From Tangfeifania diversioriginum (GTDB taxonomy: Bacteria; Bacteroidota; Bacteroidia; Bacteroidales; Prolixibacteraceae), in assembly GCF_900141875.1 (NCBI RefSeq), contig NZ_FQZE01000003.1:1-64000 (forward strand): DNA of 64,000 nt. The letters are read 5' to 3'. Both the position numbers and the translations under genes were made by a program. The notes under the pieces are model-generated. The model was not told where the DNA came from, did no database searches, and saw nothing but the letters and a program-made list of their open reading frames with translations. This document shows, one piece after another, positions 1 through 10,654 of the stretch (positions within the stretch are counted from its first letter, which is position 1; each line of letters opens with the position of its first letter).

Positions 1-461
1 AAACTGGTTGCCTGCTTGTCTTCAATCAGTGTTTGAACAGCTTCAAGGTGGAACGCGGTGTGGTTGTCCAAATCGATGGCTGCAAGGCCGCCAATCTCAA
101 GGCCCCATTTTGACTGTCCTGCACACCCTGACCAGTACCAGCCCACACCGGGTGTTTTCTTTCCTGATTTATTGATGTAGCTCGGGTCAAATGCTATTAC
201 AAACCGGCTGCCACCATGCGAAAGGGTAAGTTCTTTGTTGAAATCGAGCCAGGGGAAAGGTTTTTCAAATTGTTGTCGGTATCTTTGTTCTTTAAAATTT
301 CCGAAACGGCCGAGCTGTAAAAAGTTAACACGCCCTTTAATGGAAAGCAAAAGGATAACGACTTCGCAGAAAAAGTCTTTCCTGCATTTGTTGAAAACCG
401 ATATTTTGTTTAACGTTCTGATAATTAATGAATTATAATTATTATATCCCCTGGTAGTCAT
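1..461 (-). CDS. Transposase, IS4-like DDE family, N-terminal part (cut by window edge)
   Basis: An open frame runs from an ATG at 461 leftward off the window, about 153 codons with no stop. The translation includes FDPSYINKSGKKTPGVG and WYWSGCAGQSKWGLEIGG, which I recognise as the first catalytic Asp region of an IS4-like transposase common in Bacteroidota. The catalytic core continues outside the window, so I cannot tell whether the element is intact. The element's end should lie in 462-713, but no inverted terminal repeat can be defined with only one end visible, and I see no gene in that gap. Confidence 0.8.
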   Translation of the reverse strand, partial: MTTRGYNNYNSLIIRTLNKISVFNKCRKDFFCEVVILLLSIKGRVNFLQLGRFGNFKEQRYRQQFEKPFPWLDFNKELTLSHGGSRFVIAFDPSYINKSGKKTPGVGWYWSGCAGQSKWGLEIGGLAAIDLDNHTAFHLEAVQTLIEDKQATS

Positions 462-713
462 TCTATAACAGATTTGTGGTAAAATCCATTAAGATACTGA
501 TTATCAGGGGTTTAATCAAATATTCCGATGGTTTATTTTGCTCATTTTCAAATAGTTATCCACATTTTTAACGAAGTATTGTTTATTTAAAACCTTTCTA
601 AAAAAATAAACTGCTTTTATCCTTAAATGTTGACCGGTGAACTGATTTTTTTACCAATAACCTTTTATTCCCTGTGATTTTTGTAATTTTAATTCCACAA
701 AAAAACCAACAAA

Positions 714-1094
714 ATGGAAAAACATATAAACATCATTGCTGCCCTTCACATCGGGCTAAGTATTTTGGGAATCCTCGCCGGAATATTTGTGTTCATTGTA
801 TTACAGTTTGCAGGCGGAATGTCAAACGATCACCAGGCCCAAATCGTGCTGACAATAATCGCACAGGTACTCACCGGGTTTATCGTATTTCTAAGCCTGC
901 CCGGAATAATAGCCGGCATCGGGCTTTTTAAACGAAAAGAGTGGGCCCGCATCCTGACCTTAATTATTTCTGTACTCGATCTTATTAATTTCCCCATCGG
1001 GACGGCTGTTGGAGTTTATTCTATCTGGGCTTTGTCGCAACCCGAAATAGTTGAACAATTCAAAAAGAATAGCAGTGGTACAATACAAAATTGA
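714..1094 (+). CDS. Small integral membrane protein, unknown function
   Basis: This 126-residue protein has about four hydrophobic segments (near residues 8-30, 45-68, 77-95 and 98-106) and a short polar tail, so it is an inner-membrane protein. It resembles uncharacterised four-helix membrane proteins of Bacteroidota, and I do not recognise a named family. Its 3' end overlaps the probable GTG start of the acylphosphatase gene by 20 bases, which suggests cotranscription and translational coupling. Confidence 0.7.
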   Translation: MEKHINIIAALHIGLSILGILAGIFVFIVLQFAGGMSNDHQAQIVLTIIAQVLTGFIVFLSLPGIIAGIGLFKRKEWARILTLIISVLDLINFPIGTAVGVYSIWALSQPEIVEQFKKNSSGTIQN

Positions 1095-1347
1095 AATCAA
1101 CGGACGAGTGCAGGGAGTAGGATTTCGTTATTTTGTTCAGAAGAAAGCGGACGAGCTAAACATTAAAGGCTGGGTGAAAAACACGCCCCGCGGAAGTGTT
1201 GAAGTAATGGCCCAGGGCGATGAAACGGATGTGGATACTTTTACTGATTATCTGCGCATGGGCCCGTCCATGGCACGTGTAAAAAACCTTTCAAAAACCC
1301 AAATGCCCGATCTGGAAAATTTCAGCCGGTTTGAAGTTAAATATTGA
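1075..1347 (+). CDS. acyP: Acylphosphatase
   Basis: This roughly 90-residue protein hydrolyses the carboxyl-phosphate bond of acyl phosphates in the cytoplasm. The family signature GRVQGVGFRYFV near the N-terminus carries the catalytic Arg of the phosphate-binding loop, and GWVKNTPRGSVEV carries the conserved Asn region. I chose the GTG at 1075 (product MVQYKIEINGRV) because acylphosphatases start about 10 residues before GRVQGVGFR. The alternative TTG at 1051 adds eight residues. It overlaps the upstream membrane-protein gene. Confidence 0.9.
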   Translation: MVQYKIEINGRVQGVGFRYFVQKKADELNIKGWVKNTPRGSVEVMAQGDETDVDTFTDYLRMGPSMARVKNLSKTQMPDLENFSRFEVKY

Positions 1348-1411
1348 CTTTCTGACTAAAAACTCGCCGGACCTAAAAAAATTAAAAGATTGCTTATCAA
1401 AAAATATTAAA

Positions 1412-2860
1412 ATGAAGAATTATCACCTTACCCCCGAACAATTCAGAGAAGAAGGGAAAAAAATCATCGACTGGATTGCCGATTATTACGAAAACATTGA
1501 AAAATACCCGGTTTTGTCACAAGTTGAGCCAGGGGAGATTAAAGCCTCGTTACCTGAGCAACCACCGCAAAAAGGCGAACCGTTCAGCCAGATTATGCAC
1601 GACCTGGATGAAAAAATTATGTCGGGAATTACCCATTGGCAGTCGCCCAATTTTTACGGATATTTTCCATCCAACACTTCGTTTCCCTCCATTTTGGGCG
1701 ATTTGGTTTCGTCAGGACTGGGCGTTCAGGGAATGATTTGGGCCACCAGCCCGGCAGCTACCGAACTGGAAACGCGCGTACTTGACTGGCTGGCCGAAAT
1801 GATGGACATGCCCGAAAAGTTTAAATCCACTTCCACCGGCGGCGGAGTGATCCAGGACACCGCCTCCACGTCGGCACTCACCGCAGTGATTGCCGCACGT
1901 GAGCGTGCTACGAAATACGAATCGAACAAAACCGGTGTGCGGCAGAAACTGGTGGCCTACGTTTCGTCGCAAACCCATTCATCACTCGAAAAAGCCATTA
2001 AAATGGCCGGAATCGGCAGCGAAAACCTCCGAATGATTGATGTGGACGACCAGTTTGCCATGCGCCCCGAAATGCTTCAAAAGCAAATTCAGGAAGACAA
2101 AAAAAACGGGCTCCTGCCCTTTTTCGTGTGCGCAACCATTGGCACTACCTCCTCCACCGCGATGGATCCGGTGCGGGAAATCGGCGAAATTTGCCGCGCA
2201 GAAAACTGCTGGCTGCATGTTGATGCTGCCATGGCCGGAACTGCAATGGCCTGCCCCGAATTCAGGCACCTGAAAGACGGTGTGGAACTGGCCGACAGTT
2301 ACTGTTTCAACCCGCACAAATGGATGTTTACCAATTTGGACTGCGACGTGTTTTGGGTAGCCAACCGCAACGAGCTCATCAACACCTTTTCCATTTTGCC
2401 CGAATACCTGAAAAATAAAGCCACCGAAACGGGTGCCGTGTTCGATTACCGCGACTGGCACGTGCAGCTGGGCCGGAGGTTCCGGTCGCTGAAACTTTGG
2501 TTTGTTATCCGGCATTACGGCGCAGAAGGATTGCAATTCCACATCAGGAAACATGTGGAAATGGCGCAAAATTTTGCCAGCTGGGTAAGAGAATCAGATG
2601 ATTTTGAAATCGTTGTGGAACCACAGATCAACCTGGTTTGTTTCCGGCATAAATCGGATGATGATTTCAACATGAAATTAATGAACACGGTAAACGAAAC
2701 CGGCAAAGCGTTTTTCACACACACCAAACTGAACAACCGGGTTGTGCTGCGCATGAGCATTGGGCAAACCCATACCGAGGAAAGACATGTGAAGGAAACA
2801 TGGCAGCTGATTAAAGCAACTGCCGAACATCTGCTTAAAAACCGAAAAGCTAAAAATTAA
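1412..2860 (+). CDS. Aromatic-L-amino-acid decarboxylase family (PLP group II)
   Basis: This 482-residue group II PLP-dependent decarboxylase is related to aromatic amino acid decarboxylases (tryptophan, tyrosine, DOPA) and would make an aromatic amine and CO2 in the cytosol. The PLP lysine is in FNPHKWMF (about K303). The cofactor region VDAAMAG and the substrate-region HWQSPNFYGYFPSNTS are intact. The ATG at 1412 fits the family N-terminus (MKNYHLTPEQFREEGKKIIDW); an upstream TTG would add an unlikely polar leader. It stands alone, with no amine exporter or amine oxidase beside it. Substrate cannot be assigned by eye. Confidence 0.88.
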   Translation: MKNYHLTPEQFREEGKKIIDWIADYYENIEKYPVLSQVEPGEIKASLPEQPPQKGEPFSQIMHDLDEKIMSGITHWQSPNFYGYFPSNTSFPSILGDLVSSGLGVQGMIWATSPAATELETRVLDWLAEMMDMPEKFKSTSTGGGVIQDTASTSALTAVIAARERATKYESNKTGVRQKLVAYVSSQTHSSLEKAIKMAGIGSENLRMIDVDDQFAMRPEMLQKQIQEDKKNGLLPFFVCATIGTTSSTAMDPVREIGEICRAENCWLHVDAAMAGTAMACPEFRHLKDGVELADSYCFNPHKWMFTNLDCDVFWVANRNELINTFSILPEYLKNKATETGAVFDYRDWHVQLGRRFRSLKLWFVIRHYGAEGLQFHIRKHVEMAQNFASWVRESDDFEIVVEPQINLVCFRHKSDDDFNMKLMNTVNETGKAFFTHTKLNNRVVLRMSIGQTHTEERHVKETWQLIKATAEHLLKNRKAKN

Positions 2861-2936
2861 TAATTTTTATAAGTGTAATTTTTACTTTTAAAGAAGTTTT
2901 TTTACATTTAGCTTCAATATTTTAAAACATAAAAAC

Positions 2937-4445
2937 ATGATAGATTTTAATCAGTTCGAAATCTGGTTTGTTACAGGCAGCCAGCATTTATATGGCGAAG
3001 AAACATTAAAACAGGTAGATGCCGATTCGGCAGAAATTGTAAAAGGTTTGAATGCTTCCGGAAAATTACCGGTAAATATTGTATTTAAACCAGTGGTTAA
3101 AACCCCCGACGAAATTCTGGACATTTGTGTGCAGGCAAGTTCCAACCCCAAATGTATTGGGATGATTACCTGGATGCACACTTTTTCACCAGCCAAAATG
3201 TGGATTGGCGGTTTAAAAGCGTTGAGCAAACCTTACATGCACTTACATACCCAGTTCAACCGTGATTTGCCCTGGAGCAAAATCGACATGGATTATATGA
3301 ACCTGCACCAGAGTGCACACGGCGACCGCGAATATGGTTTTATCAATACGCGGATGCGCAAAAACCGCAAGGTAGTGGTTGGCCACTGGCAGGATGAAAA
3401 AGTGCAGAACCAGATTGCCGTTTGGTGCCGCACGGCCATTGGCTGGGCCGATTCGCAGGGACTGAAAGTAGCCCGCTTTGGCGATAACATGCGCGAAGTA
3501 GCCGTTACAGAAGGCGACAAAGTGGAAGCACAGATTAAATTTGGCTGGCAGATTTCGGCTTATGGCCCGGGCGATTTGGTGGCGCAGGTGGAAAATGTAA
3601 CCGATGCTGAAGTGGATGAGCTTTACAAAGAATATGAAAAGCTTTACGACGTGGCAGAAAACTGCAAACCCGGAAATGAATACCATGAGAATGTCCGGGT
3701 GCAGGCACGTTACGAAATTGCCCTGAAACGTTTTATGGAAGAAGGAAATTTCAAGGCCTTTACTACCAACTTCGAAAACCTGACCGGACTCGACCAGTTG
3801 CCGGGACTGGCATCGCAGCGACTGATGGCTGCAGGTTACGGTTTTGGCGCCGAAGGCGACTGGAAACAGGCAGCCATGCTGCGGATTGTGAAAACCATGT
3901 CGGCCGGAATGGAAGGCGGAAGCTCATTTATGGAAGATTACACCTACCACATGGATCCGCAAAATGAAGCCGTTTTGGGCGCGCACATGCTGGAAATCTG
4001 CCCGTCGATTGCAGCCCAAAAACCACGCCTCGAAGTTCATCCGCTGGGAATTGGCGGCAAAGATGCCCCGGCACGGCTGGTTTTTGAAAGTGCCACGGGA
4101 GATGCCATGAATGTTACCTTAATAGATATGGGCAACCGGTTCCGGTTTATTGTAAACACGCTCGACGTGATTGAACCATTAGATAAAATGCCTAAATTAC
4201 CCGTTTCGTCAGCATTCTGGAAAACGCACCCCAACCTGGCCGACGGGGCAGCGGCATGGATTTATGCCGGCGGAACGCACCACTCCGCTTTCACGCTGGC
4301 ACTGACACCGGAATACATTGAAACGTTTGCCGAATATGCCGATGTGGAATTTGTTGTAATCGACAAAAACACAAAAGTTGATGAGTTCAAAAAAGAGCTG
4401 CGCTGGAATGAAATCTACTACATGCTTGCCAATGGGCTGAAATAA
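2937..4445 (+). CDS. araA: L-arabinose isomerase
   Basis: It converts L-arabinose to L-ribulose in the cytosol and uses Mn2+. The 502-residue length is typical. Active-site motifs are present in order: [10 protein letters not shown] and SFMEDYTYH (the two metal-binding Glu), [10 protein letters not shown] (His) and GGTHHSAF (His). No ribulokinase (araB), epimerase (araD), transporter or regulator flanks it, so the rest of the pathway must be elsewhere. A terminator-like hairpin follows the stop. Confidence 0.97.
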   Translation: MIDFNQFEIWFVTGSQHLYGEETLKQVDADSAEIVKGLNASGKLPVNIVFKPVVKTPDEILDICVQASSNPKCIGMITWMHTFSPAKMWIGGLKALSKPYMHLHTQFNRDLPWSKIDMDYMNLHQSAHGDREYGFINTRMRKNRKVVVGHWQDEKVQNQIAVWCRTAIGWADSQGLKVARFGDNMREVAVTEGDKVEAQIKFGWQISAYGPGDLVAQVENVTDAEVDELYKEYEKLYDVAENCKPGNEYHENVRVQARYEIALKRFMEEGNFKAFTTNFENLTGLDQLPGLASQRLMAAGYGFGAEGDWKQAAMLRIVKTMSAGMEGGSSFMEDYTYHMDPQNEAVLGAHMLEICPSIAAQKPRLEVHPLGIGGKDAPARLVFESATGDAMNVTLIDMGNRFRFIVNTLDVIEPLDKMPKLPVSSAFWKTHPNLADGAAAWIYAGGTHHSAFTLALTPEYIETFAEYADVEFVVIDKNTKVDEFKKELRWNEIYYMLANGLK

Positions 4446-4470
4446 TTGTAAAGCAGGGTTTACCAAAATA

Positions 4471-4525
4471 AAAAAGCAGTTTGCCATTCAATAGTATTCT
4501 TTTAATTCGAAGGCAGCTGCTTTTT
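4471..4525 (+). terminator. Terminator-like hairpin after araA
   Basis: AAAAAGCAG..TGCC (4471-4485) pairs imperfectly with GGCA.CTGCTTTTT (4512-4525) across a loop of about 26 nt, ending in a T run. It lies between the convergent araA and LysM genes. Confidence 0.5.
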
Positions 4526-4616
4526 GTTTTAATTGTGAAAATCCGGAAACCCGATTGTAGTTCCCCAGATACCTAAACTATCCATAAACTGATAATTGCG
4601 GTTGAAAAAACGAAGG

Positions 4617-7145
4617 CTATTGTTGCGCAATGCGGTTTTTGCCAATTATTCTTTTTCGCACCACATCGTAATCGCGCTGATAATTAATTACCGAAACGCC
4701 CTTGTTCATGTAGCCGCCAAAAGGAGATACTTTTTCAAACTTATAATTCCCCTGAACCAGATTGGTTCGCATGTAAGGAAGGCACGCTTCAAAATGTTTT
4801 CCGTAATTTTTTAGCGCGTTCAGAAAATAAAAAGCCACATCGTAACCCTGTGCACCAAAATTATCAGGTTCAGTATGAAAGTTCGCTTTGAATTTATTAA
4901 TGAACTGGATGGTTGCAGGATCTTTGTAATCAATCCAGTAAGGATCAATATAGTGCAGTTTCAAGTTGAAATAATACGCTAAATCGATGCTGCTGAATTG
5001 TTCGTACCTGTTAAAACCGATGAGCGTAATTGAATAATCGTCGGCCCTGTTATTGATATTTGAAAGAGCCACGCTAATCTCGCCTTCGTTTAGTGAAGGT
5101 ACAAAAACAACATTCTCTTTGGTACGCGACAAAATCCGGCCAAAGCCAAAAGGCCCTTCGCTGTTGAAATCGTAAACACTAAAATTAACGCCCTGCTGTT
5201 GCCCCCAGTATCCTGACTGATATAATCGTTCTTTTGTTAACTCAACCACCCTTTCGGCATCCGCATTATTTTGGTCGCCGGCTTCAAAAACAATAAAATT
5301 ACTGTTGAAATATTCTTCTGCGATAAATTCCGCAGTTTTTTCAGCCAGATAATCGCGCGACGGGTTAATCTGAAACAGATACGGATTGCTTTGCAAATCG
5401 GCCGATTGCGATGCCAGCGGCGAAACCATGGGAATGCGGTTTTTGGCTGATATTTCAGAAACCTGCTGCTGCACCTGTGAATAAACAGGACCAATTATTA
5501 AATCGGTTTCCAGAAATTCCTCACTGTAAATAAACTTTCGGATTGAATCCGGATTTTGCTGCGTATCGAAAACATGCAACCTGATATTCATTCCTTCCTG
5601 CTCCAGGGAATCTATTGCCAGGAGCACCCCTTCGTAAAACTGCAGGAAATCTTCACTGTTTCTGTAAAAGCTGTGAAACATTTCCTGGGTCAACTCCTGT
5701 TCAATTAAAGTGTCAGTCTCTTCCGGTAATTCATCAATTAAAGGATTATCAGAAAAAGCAAGGTCGTTCATTTGGGTGGTGTCCGGCATAATAATTTCCC
5801 GGTTGAGCGTATCATTCGCATACACATAAAACGGCAGAAACAAAGCCACATCGTAAACCTGGCTTACAAAACTTTCACTGATCGCCGGCAGGCAATAATC
5901 GGGTATTTCCGCAGGAAGCTCAACCTCGTAATAATCGGTATCGAATTCTGGTTCTTCAGAAGCAACAAAAACGGAATCTTTTTCTTTCTCTTTCATGAAA
6001 GTTGCAATTTCCTCATCTGGCTTTCTCGGAATTAAAATGGTTTCTCCCAAAACAAGGTTTCGGTTTTCGAGGGCCGGGTTAAATTTCCGAATTTCAGGAA
6101 TTGAAATATTGTATTTTGTTGCCAGCCCAAATAATGTTTCCCCCTGTGCAACATTATGCCTGATAAAAGCCTCTTCGTTTTTGGGTTCCGGGCTGGCCAG
6201 TTCCTGCTCCTCAACCGGAATTTTAATTGAAACGCCTGCCGGAAAGCCACTCTCCAAAACCGGGTTCAGACTTTTCAGCTCATCTTCATCCACATTGTAT
6301 TTTTGAGAAATGCCCCACAGTGTTTCGCCCGACACAATGGTGTGTGTAAAATATTTTCCTGAAATACTTTCAGCATCAAACCCTTCACTTTCATCGGGCC
6401 ATTGTACATCGTCCTGAAACTGCGAAATATCCTCATCAGGCCTGTCTGTTTCTTCTGCAACGGTCTGTTCTGTTTGTGGAAGGTAAATAATACTGCCGGC
6501 TTTTAAATCTTTGGCTCCGGGGTTATAAAAAAGAATTTCGCTTTGCGATACGTTATATTTTTTCGAAATTGAATACAGCGTTTCTCCCTGTGCCACTTCG
6601 TGTTTTATCAGCTGGTCGCCATCGTCCTGCTCCAGAGGTTTTTCTGCGGCCGGGAATTGTTCGGTTTTGTCCACCTGATCTTCCGCCGCCTCCCAACGGG
6701 GAATGCGTAGTTTTACACCTTTTCTGAAACGCTGTACTTCAGGATTATAGGCATATATTTCCTCAACAGTTATTCCGTATTGTTTGGCAATAAAATAGGG
6801 CGTCTCTTTTCGGGAAGAAATGGTATGAAAAATAAATTTCGAAGGATCTCCTTTCTGGTAAATTGGTTTTTCACTGAGATCCGCTTCTTCGCGGTAAGGA
6901 ATTTTTAAAATCTCCCCTATTTTCAAACCATCTGACAATTCAGGATTATGAGCAACCAGTTCATTGCTGTCCACATTAAACCGTTGGGTGATGGAATACA
7001 TTGTTTCGCCGGTGCGCACCTGGTGTAATATATACTTTTCTCCTTTTATCACCACCAGTTCGTTTTCCTTCAATTGCTGGGCATTCGCCCCGATACTAAA
7101 GGCTAAAAAGAAAAAAACGATAATTAACGGCTGAGAAAATTTCAT
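4617..7145 (-). CDS. Exported protein with five LysM domains and a periplasmic-binding-like domain
   Basis: The 842 residues open with a signal peptide ending near NAQQ (about residue 23). Five LysM peptidoglycan-binding modules follow at about 39-83, 106-149, 181-223, 267-311 and 329-373, joined by acidic linkers. Residues about 430-815 resemble a type I periplasmic binding fold (FLPFYVY, DLIIGPVYSQV, IPMVSPLASQS, FGAQGYDVAFYFLNAL), as in Leu/Ile/Val-binding proteins. No ABC transporter genes are adjacent, so a cell-wall-tethered sensor or scaffold is more likely than a transport receptor. It is transcribed divergently from guaA. Confidence 0.85.
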   Translation of the reverse strand: MKFSQPLIIVFFFLAFSIGANAQQLKENELVVIKGEKYILHQVRTGETMYSITQRFNVDSNELVAHNPELSDGLKIGEILKIPYREEADLSEKPIYQKGDPSKFIFHTISSRKETPYFIAKQYGITVEEIYAYNPEVQRFRKGVKLRIPRWEAAEDQVDKTEQFPAAEKPLEQDDGDQLIKHEVAQGETLYSISKKYNVSQSEILFYNPGAKDLKAGSIIYLPQTEQTVAEETDRPDEDISQFQDDVQWPDESEGFDAESISGKYFTHTIVSGETLWGISQKYNVDEDELKSLNPVLESGFPAGVSIKIPVEEQELASPEPKNEEAFIRHNVAQGETLFGLATKYNISIPEIRKFNPALENRNLVLGETILIPRKPDEEIATFMKEKEKDSVFVASEEPEFDTDYYEVELPAEIPDYCLPAISESFVSQVYDVALFLPFYVYANDTLNREIIMPDTTQMNDLAFSDNPLIDELPEETDTLIEQELTQEMFHSFYRNSEDFLQFYEGVLLAIDSLEQEGMNIRLHVFDTQQNPDSIRKFIYSEEFLETDLIIGPVYSQVQQQVSEISAKNRIPMVSPLASQSADLQSNPYLFQINPSRDYLAEKTAEFIAEEYFNSNFIVFEAGDQNNADAERVVELTKERLYQSGYWGQQQGVNFSVYDFNSEGPFGFGRILSRTKENVVFVPSLNEGEISVALSNINNRADDYSITLIGFNRYEQFSSIDLAYYFNLKLHYIDPYWIDYKDPATIQFINKFKANFHTEPDNFGAQGYDVAFYFLNALKNYGKHFEACLPYMRTNLVQGNYKFEKVSPFGGYMNKGVSVINYQRDYDVVRKRIIGKNRIAQQ

Positions 7146-7368
7146 TTTAAAAAACCGGTTTTAAAAATTCGTTCAAAAATAATAATAAATGATCATCCCT
7201 AAATTGAAAACGCTGTTATTTCAAAATAATTTTAGATTCAGAAACAGTTGAAGTATAATGCGAATAAAAGAAATCCGGCAGAACCCGTTTAAAAGCAGTA
7301 ATGATGCCTGCATGTTAACACTTTCAACTTTTTCAGCTGCAACGGAATAAATTTTACATGGTTATTTT

Positions 7369-7376
7369 TACTTTTG
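7369..7376 (+). promoter_or_regulatory. Putative -7 box (TAnnTTTG) of guaA
   Basis: TACTTTTG matches the primary sigma -7 consensus of Bacteroidota and lies 37 bases before the guaA start. The -33 element is weak, so the call rests mainly on this box. Confidence 0.4.
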
Positions 7377-7413
7377 CTTTTTAAACGGAAGCATTCATTA
7401 TAAATTATTATCC

Positions 7414-8943
7414 ATGCAGGAAAAAATTCTGATTCTCGATTTCGGCTCACAGTACACTCAGCTAATCGGCCGAAAAATCCGTGAGCTCAATGTTTATTGC
7501 GAAATTCATCCATTTAACCATTTCCCGGAAATTGACGAAACCGTAAAAGGCGTGATTCTTTCGGGCAGTCCCTTTTCTGTGCGCGACAAAAAAGCTCCAC
7601 AACCCGATTTATCAAAAATTAAAGGAAAAATACCGGTGCTTGGAATTTGTTACGGGGCACAATACATGGCTCACTTTTTTGGTGGCGAAGTGGCTCCGTC
7701 CGATTCCAGGGAATACGGAAGGGCAAAATTAGGATTCATCGATCACGACTGCCCTTTGTTTCAGGACGTCAGCCTGCACACCCAGGTTTGGATGTCGCAT
7801 GGAGATACCATTACCAAACTTCCAGAAAATTTCAAAGTAGTGGCTTCAACCGAAGATGTAAATTTTGCAGCCTATAAAATCGATAACGAATTAACCTATG
7901 CCATTCAGTTTCACCCCGAAGTTTACCACACCACCGAAGGGCAGCAGGTGTTAAAAAACTTTGCAGTTGATATTTGTGAATGCGAACAAACCTGGACCCC
8001 CCTGTCGTTTGTAGAAGCAACCGTTAAAGAACTTCAGAAAAAACTTGGCAGCGATAAAGTTGTTCTTGGCCTTTCAGGCGGAGTGGATTCGTCGGTTACA
8101 GCTGTGCTTTTAAATGAAGCCATTGGAAGCAACCTCACCTGCATTTTTGTGGATAACGGCTTGTTGAGAAAAGATGAATTTAAAAATGTGTTGCACTCCT
8201 ACGAAAATATGGGACTGAATGTAATTGGAGTGGATGCCAAACATAAATTCTGGAACGACCTCAGGGGAATTACCGACCCGGAGGAGAAGCGAAAAATAAT
8301 TGGCCGGAATTTCATCGAAGTGTTCGATGCTGAAGCAAAAAAGATAAAAGATGTTAAATGGCTGGCACAAGGAACTATTTACCCCGATGTAATAGAATCG
8401 GTGTCGGTAAACGGCCCTTCGGCCACTATTAAATCGCACCACAACGTGGGAGGGCTTCCTGAAAAAATGCATTTAAAAGTTGTGGAGCCACTTCGGTTGT
8501 TGTTTAAAGATGAAGTGAGACGCGTGGGGAAAGCACTCAATATTAAACAAGAATTACTGGGCCGCCATCCATTCCCGGGGCCAGGTTTGGGAATCAGAAT
8601 CCTGAGCGATGTGACCCCCGAAAAAGTGCGAATGCTGCAGGAAGCCGATGCCATTTTTGTAAACGGATTAAAAAACTGGGGACTTTATGATAAAGTTTGG
8701 CAGGCAGGCGTAATTTTGCTGCCCATACAATCGGTTGGCGTGATGGGCGACGAGCGAACTTACGAAAATACAGTAGCGCTGCGCGCAGTTGCCTCAACCG
8801 ATGGAATGACAGCCGACTGGGTGCATCTTCCGTACGATTTTCTTGCAAAAATGTCCAATGAAATCATCAACCGGGTGAGAGGAATTAACCGTGTGGTTTA
8901 CGACATCAGCTCGAAGCCACCCGCAACAATTGAGTGGGAATAA
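7414..8943 (+). CDS. guaA: GMP synthase (glutamine-hydrolysing)
   Basis: It converts XMP, ATP and glutamine to GMP, the last step of guanine nucleotide synthesis. The N-terminal class I amidotransferase has its nucleophile in GICYGAQ (about C79) and the His/Glu pair in QFHPEVYHT. The ATP-pyrophosphatase P-loop is [11 protein letters not shown] (about residue 220), and the C-terminal dimerisation domain ends in PPATIEWE. The 509-residue length is normal. It starts at ATG in a 268-bp gap shared with the divergent LysM gene. Confidence 0.98.
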   Translation: MQEKILILDFGSQYTQLIGRKIRELNVYCEIHPFNHFPEIDETVKGVILSGSPFSVRDKKAPQPDLSKIKGKIPVLGICYGAQYMAHFFGGEVAPSDSREYGRAKLGFIDHDCPLFQDVSLHTQVWMSHGDTITKLPENFKVVASTEDVNFAAYKIDNELTYAIQFHPEVYHTTEGQQVLKNFAVDICECEQTWTPLSFVEATVKELQKKLGSDKVVLGLSGGVDSSVTAVLLNEAIGSNLTCIFVDNGLLRKDEFKNVLHSYENMGLNVIGVDAKHKFWNDLRGITDPEEKRKIIGRNFIEVFDAEAKKIKDVKWLAQGTIYPDVIESVSVNGPSATIKSHHNVGGLPEKMHLKVVEPLRLLFKDEVRRVGKALNIKQELLGRHPFPGPGLGIRILSDVTPEKVRMLQEADAIFVNGLKNWGLYDKVWQAGVILLPIQSVGVMGDERTYENTVALRAVASTDGMTADWVHLPYDFLAKMSNEIINRVRGINRVVYDISSKPPATIEWE

Positions 8944-9021
8944 ACGTTTTTTCGATTAAGCCCGGCAGATAGTTTGGCGTGATAATTGAAATTAAAAGTA
9001 TAAATTAAAACGAAATTTAAG

Positions 9022-10647
9022 ATGACATATCACCGAAATATAAAAAAATGGCGTCAGAATTTGTTACTCCTGATATCATTGTTTGTATTGGCACCTGCCT
9101 TTTTGAGTGCACAGGAGTCAGTTCAAAAGAACCAGTTGAAATTTGGCCGGCTGTTACGGCTTGTTGACAGTTATTATGTTGACACTACCAACGTGGACGA
9201 ACTCACAGAGAATTCCATAGTGCACCTGTTAAGTGAGTTGGACCCGCATTCGGTTTATATTTCGAAAGAAGAAGTGCAAAGAATGAACGAACCGCTGCAG
9301 GGTAATTTCGAAGGGATTGGAATTTCATTCAATATATTTAAAGACACCTTGCTGGTAACAACAACAATCCCGGGCGGTCCTTCAGAAAAAGTGGGAGTAC
9401 GCGCCGGTGACCGCATTGTTGAAGTGGATGGCGAAAATATTGCCGGTACAGGAATTAAGAACAGCGATGTTTTTGATTTGCTGCGTGGGAAAAAAGGAAC
9501 TAAAGTTGAAATTAAAGTAGTGCGGAAAAGTTCCGACAAAATGCTCGAATTTAAAATTATCCGCGACAAAATTCCTATCAACAGCCTCGATGCATCTTAT
9601 ATGCTTGATGAATCAACAGGCTACATAAAGCTGAATAAATTTTCGGCCACAACCACCGATGAATTTACTGAAGCGATGAATCAACTTAACCAGCAAAACA
9701 TTGAAAATTTGGTTCTCGATTTACGAGGCAACGGAGGCGGGTACCTGAAAACCGCCATTGAAATATCTGATCAATTCCTTGAAAATAACAAGCTGGTGGT
9801 TTACACTGAAGGGACCAATGAACCCAAAAGGGAATACAACGCCACTACTTCAGGCATTTTTGAAAATGGCAACCTAATAGTTTTAGTTGATGAATCTTCG
9901 GCATCTGCAAGCGAAATTGTATCCGGTGCTGTTCAGGACTGGGACCGCGGCCTGGTTATCGGACGCCGGTCGTTTGGAAAAGGACTGGTTCAAAAGCCCT
10001 ATTTTTTAACTGATGGTTCAGTCGTTCGGCTCACTACGGCACACTACTACACACCAAGCGGAAGATGCATTCAGAAACCTTACGACAACGGTACCGAAGA
10101 TTACCGGAGAGACCGGTTTGAACGCATGGCCGCCGGGGAGTTCTTCAGCAAAGACAGTATCGATTTGGTCGATTCACTGAAATACAAAACACTCGTTAAC
10201 GGACGTACCGTTTACGGCGGAGGTGGGGTAATGCCCGACATTTTCGTCCCCATGGATACATCAAGTTATTTCCGCTACTACAACAGACTGAGGCGCAATC
10301 AGATTGTTTACAATTTTGTACTCGACTACGTGGATAAAAACCGTTCAAAACTTAAACGGAAATATGCTGAATTTGATGGCTTCAACACAAATTTTGAAGT
10401 AACAGAGGATATGGTAAATACAATTGTTGCCAACGGCGAAAAAGAAGGTATTGAAAAAGACCAGAAAAGCCTCGACTTTACCAGGGTGAATATGAAGAGA
10501 GAAATTAAAGCATTGATTGCACGGGATATTTTTGCGAGGGATGATTTCTATAAAATAATTAACGAAGACGATGATGCAATCCGTAAAGCTTTAGAGGTGA
10601 TAAAAAATCAGGAACAATACAATAACCTACTGGTTTCGACTGAGTAA
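9022..10647 (+). CDS. S41 family C-terminal processing protease
   Basis: This 541-residue exported protease has a signal peptide (to about residue 30, LSAQES). A PDZ domain at about 85-175 (FEGIGISFN, GVRAGDRIVEVDGENI) is followed by the S41 catalytic domain. The Ser/Lys dyad regions are DESSASASEIVSGA and RRSFGKGLVQ. It is expected to trim or degrade periplasmic proteins. The long C-terminal extension after about 400 is usual for Bacteroidota CtpA homologues. Only 7 bases separate it from pnuC, so the two are probably cotranscribed. Confidence 0.95.
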   Translation: MTYHRNIKKWRQNLLLLISLFVLAPAFLSAQESVQKNQLKFGRLLRLVDSYYVDTTNVDELTENSIVHLLSELDPHSVYISKEEVQRMNEPLQGNFEGIGISFNIFKDTLLVTTTIPGGPSEKVGVRAGDRIVEVDGENIAGTGIKNSDVFDLLRGKKGTKVEIKVVRKSSDKMLEFKIIRDKIPINSLDASYMLDESTGYIKLNKFSATTTDEFTEAMNQLNQQNIENLVLDLRGNGGGYLKTAIEISDQFLENNKLVVYTEGTNEPKREYNATTSGIFENGNLIVLVDESSASASEIVSGAVQDWDRGLVIGRRSFGKGLVQKPYFLTDGSVVRLTTAHYYTPSGRCIQKPYDNGTEDYRRDRFERMAAGEFFSKDSIDLVDSLKYKTLVNGRTVYGGGGVMPDIFVPMDTSSYFRYYNRLRRNQIVYNFVLDYVDKNRSKLKRKYAEFDGFNTNFEVTEDMVNTIVANGEKEGIEKDQKSLDFTRVNMKREIKALIARDIFARDDFYKIINEDDDAIRKALEVIKNQEQYNNLLVSTE

Positions 10648-10654
10648 ATAAACC

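Noticed and set aside
1982-2569. 195-codon open frame on the minus strand
   Set aside because: Antisense to the decarboxylase active-site region; shadow frame.
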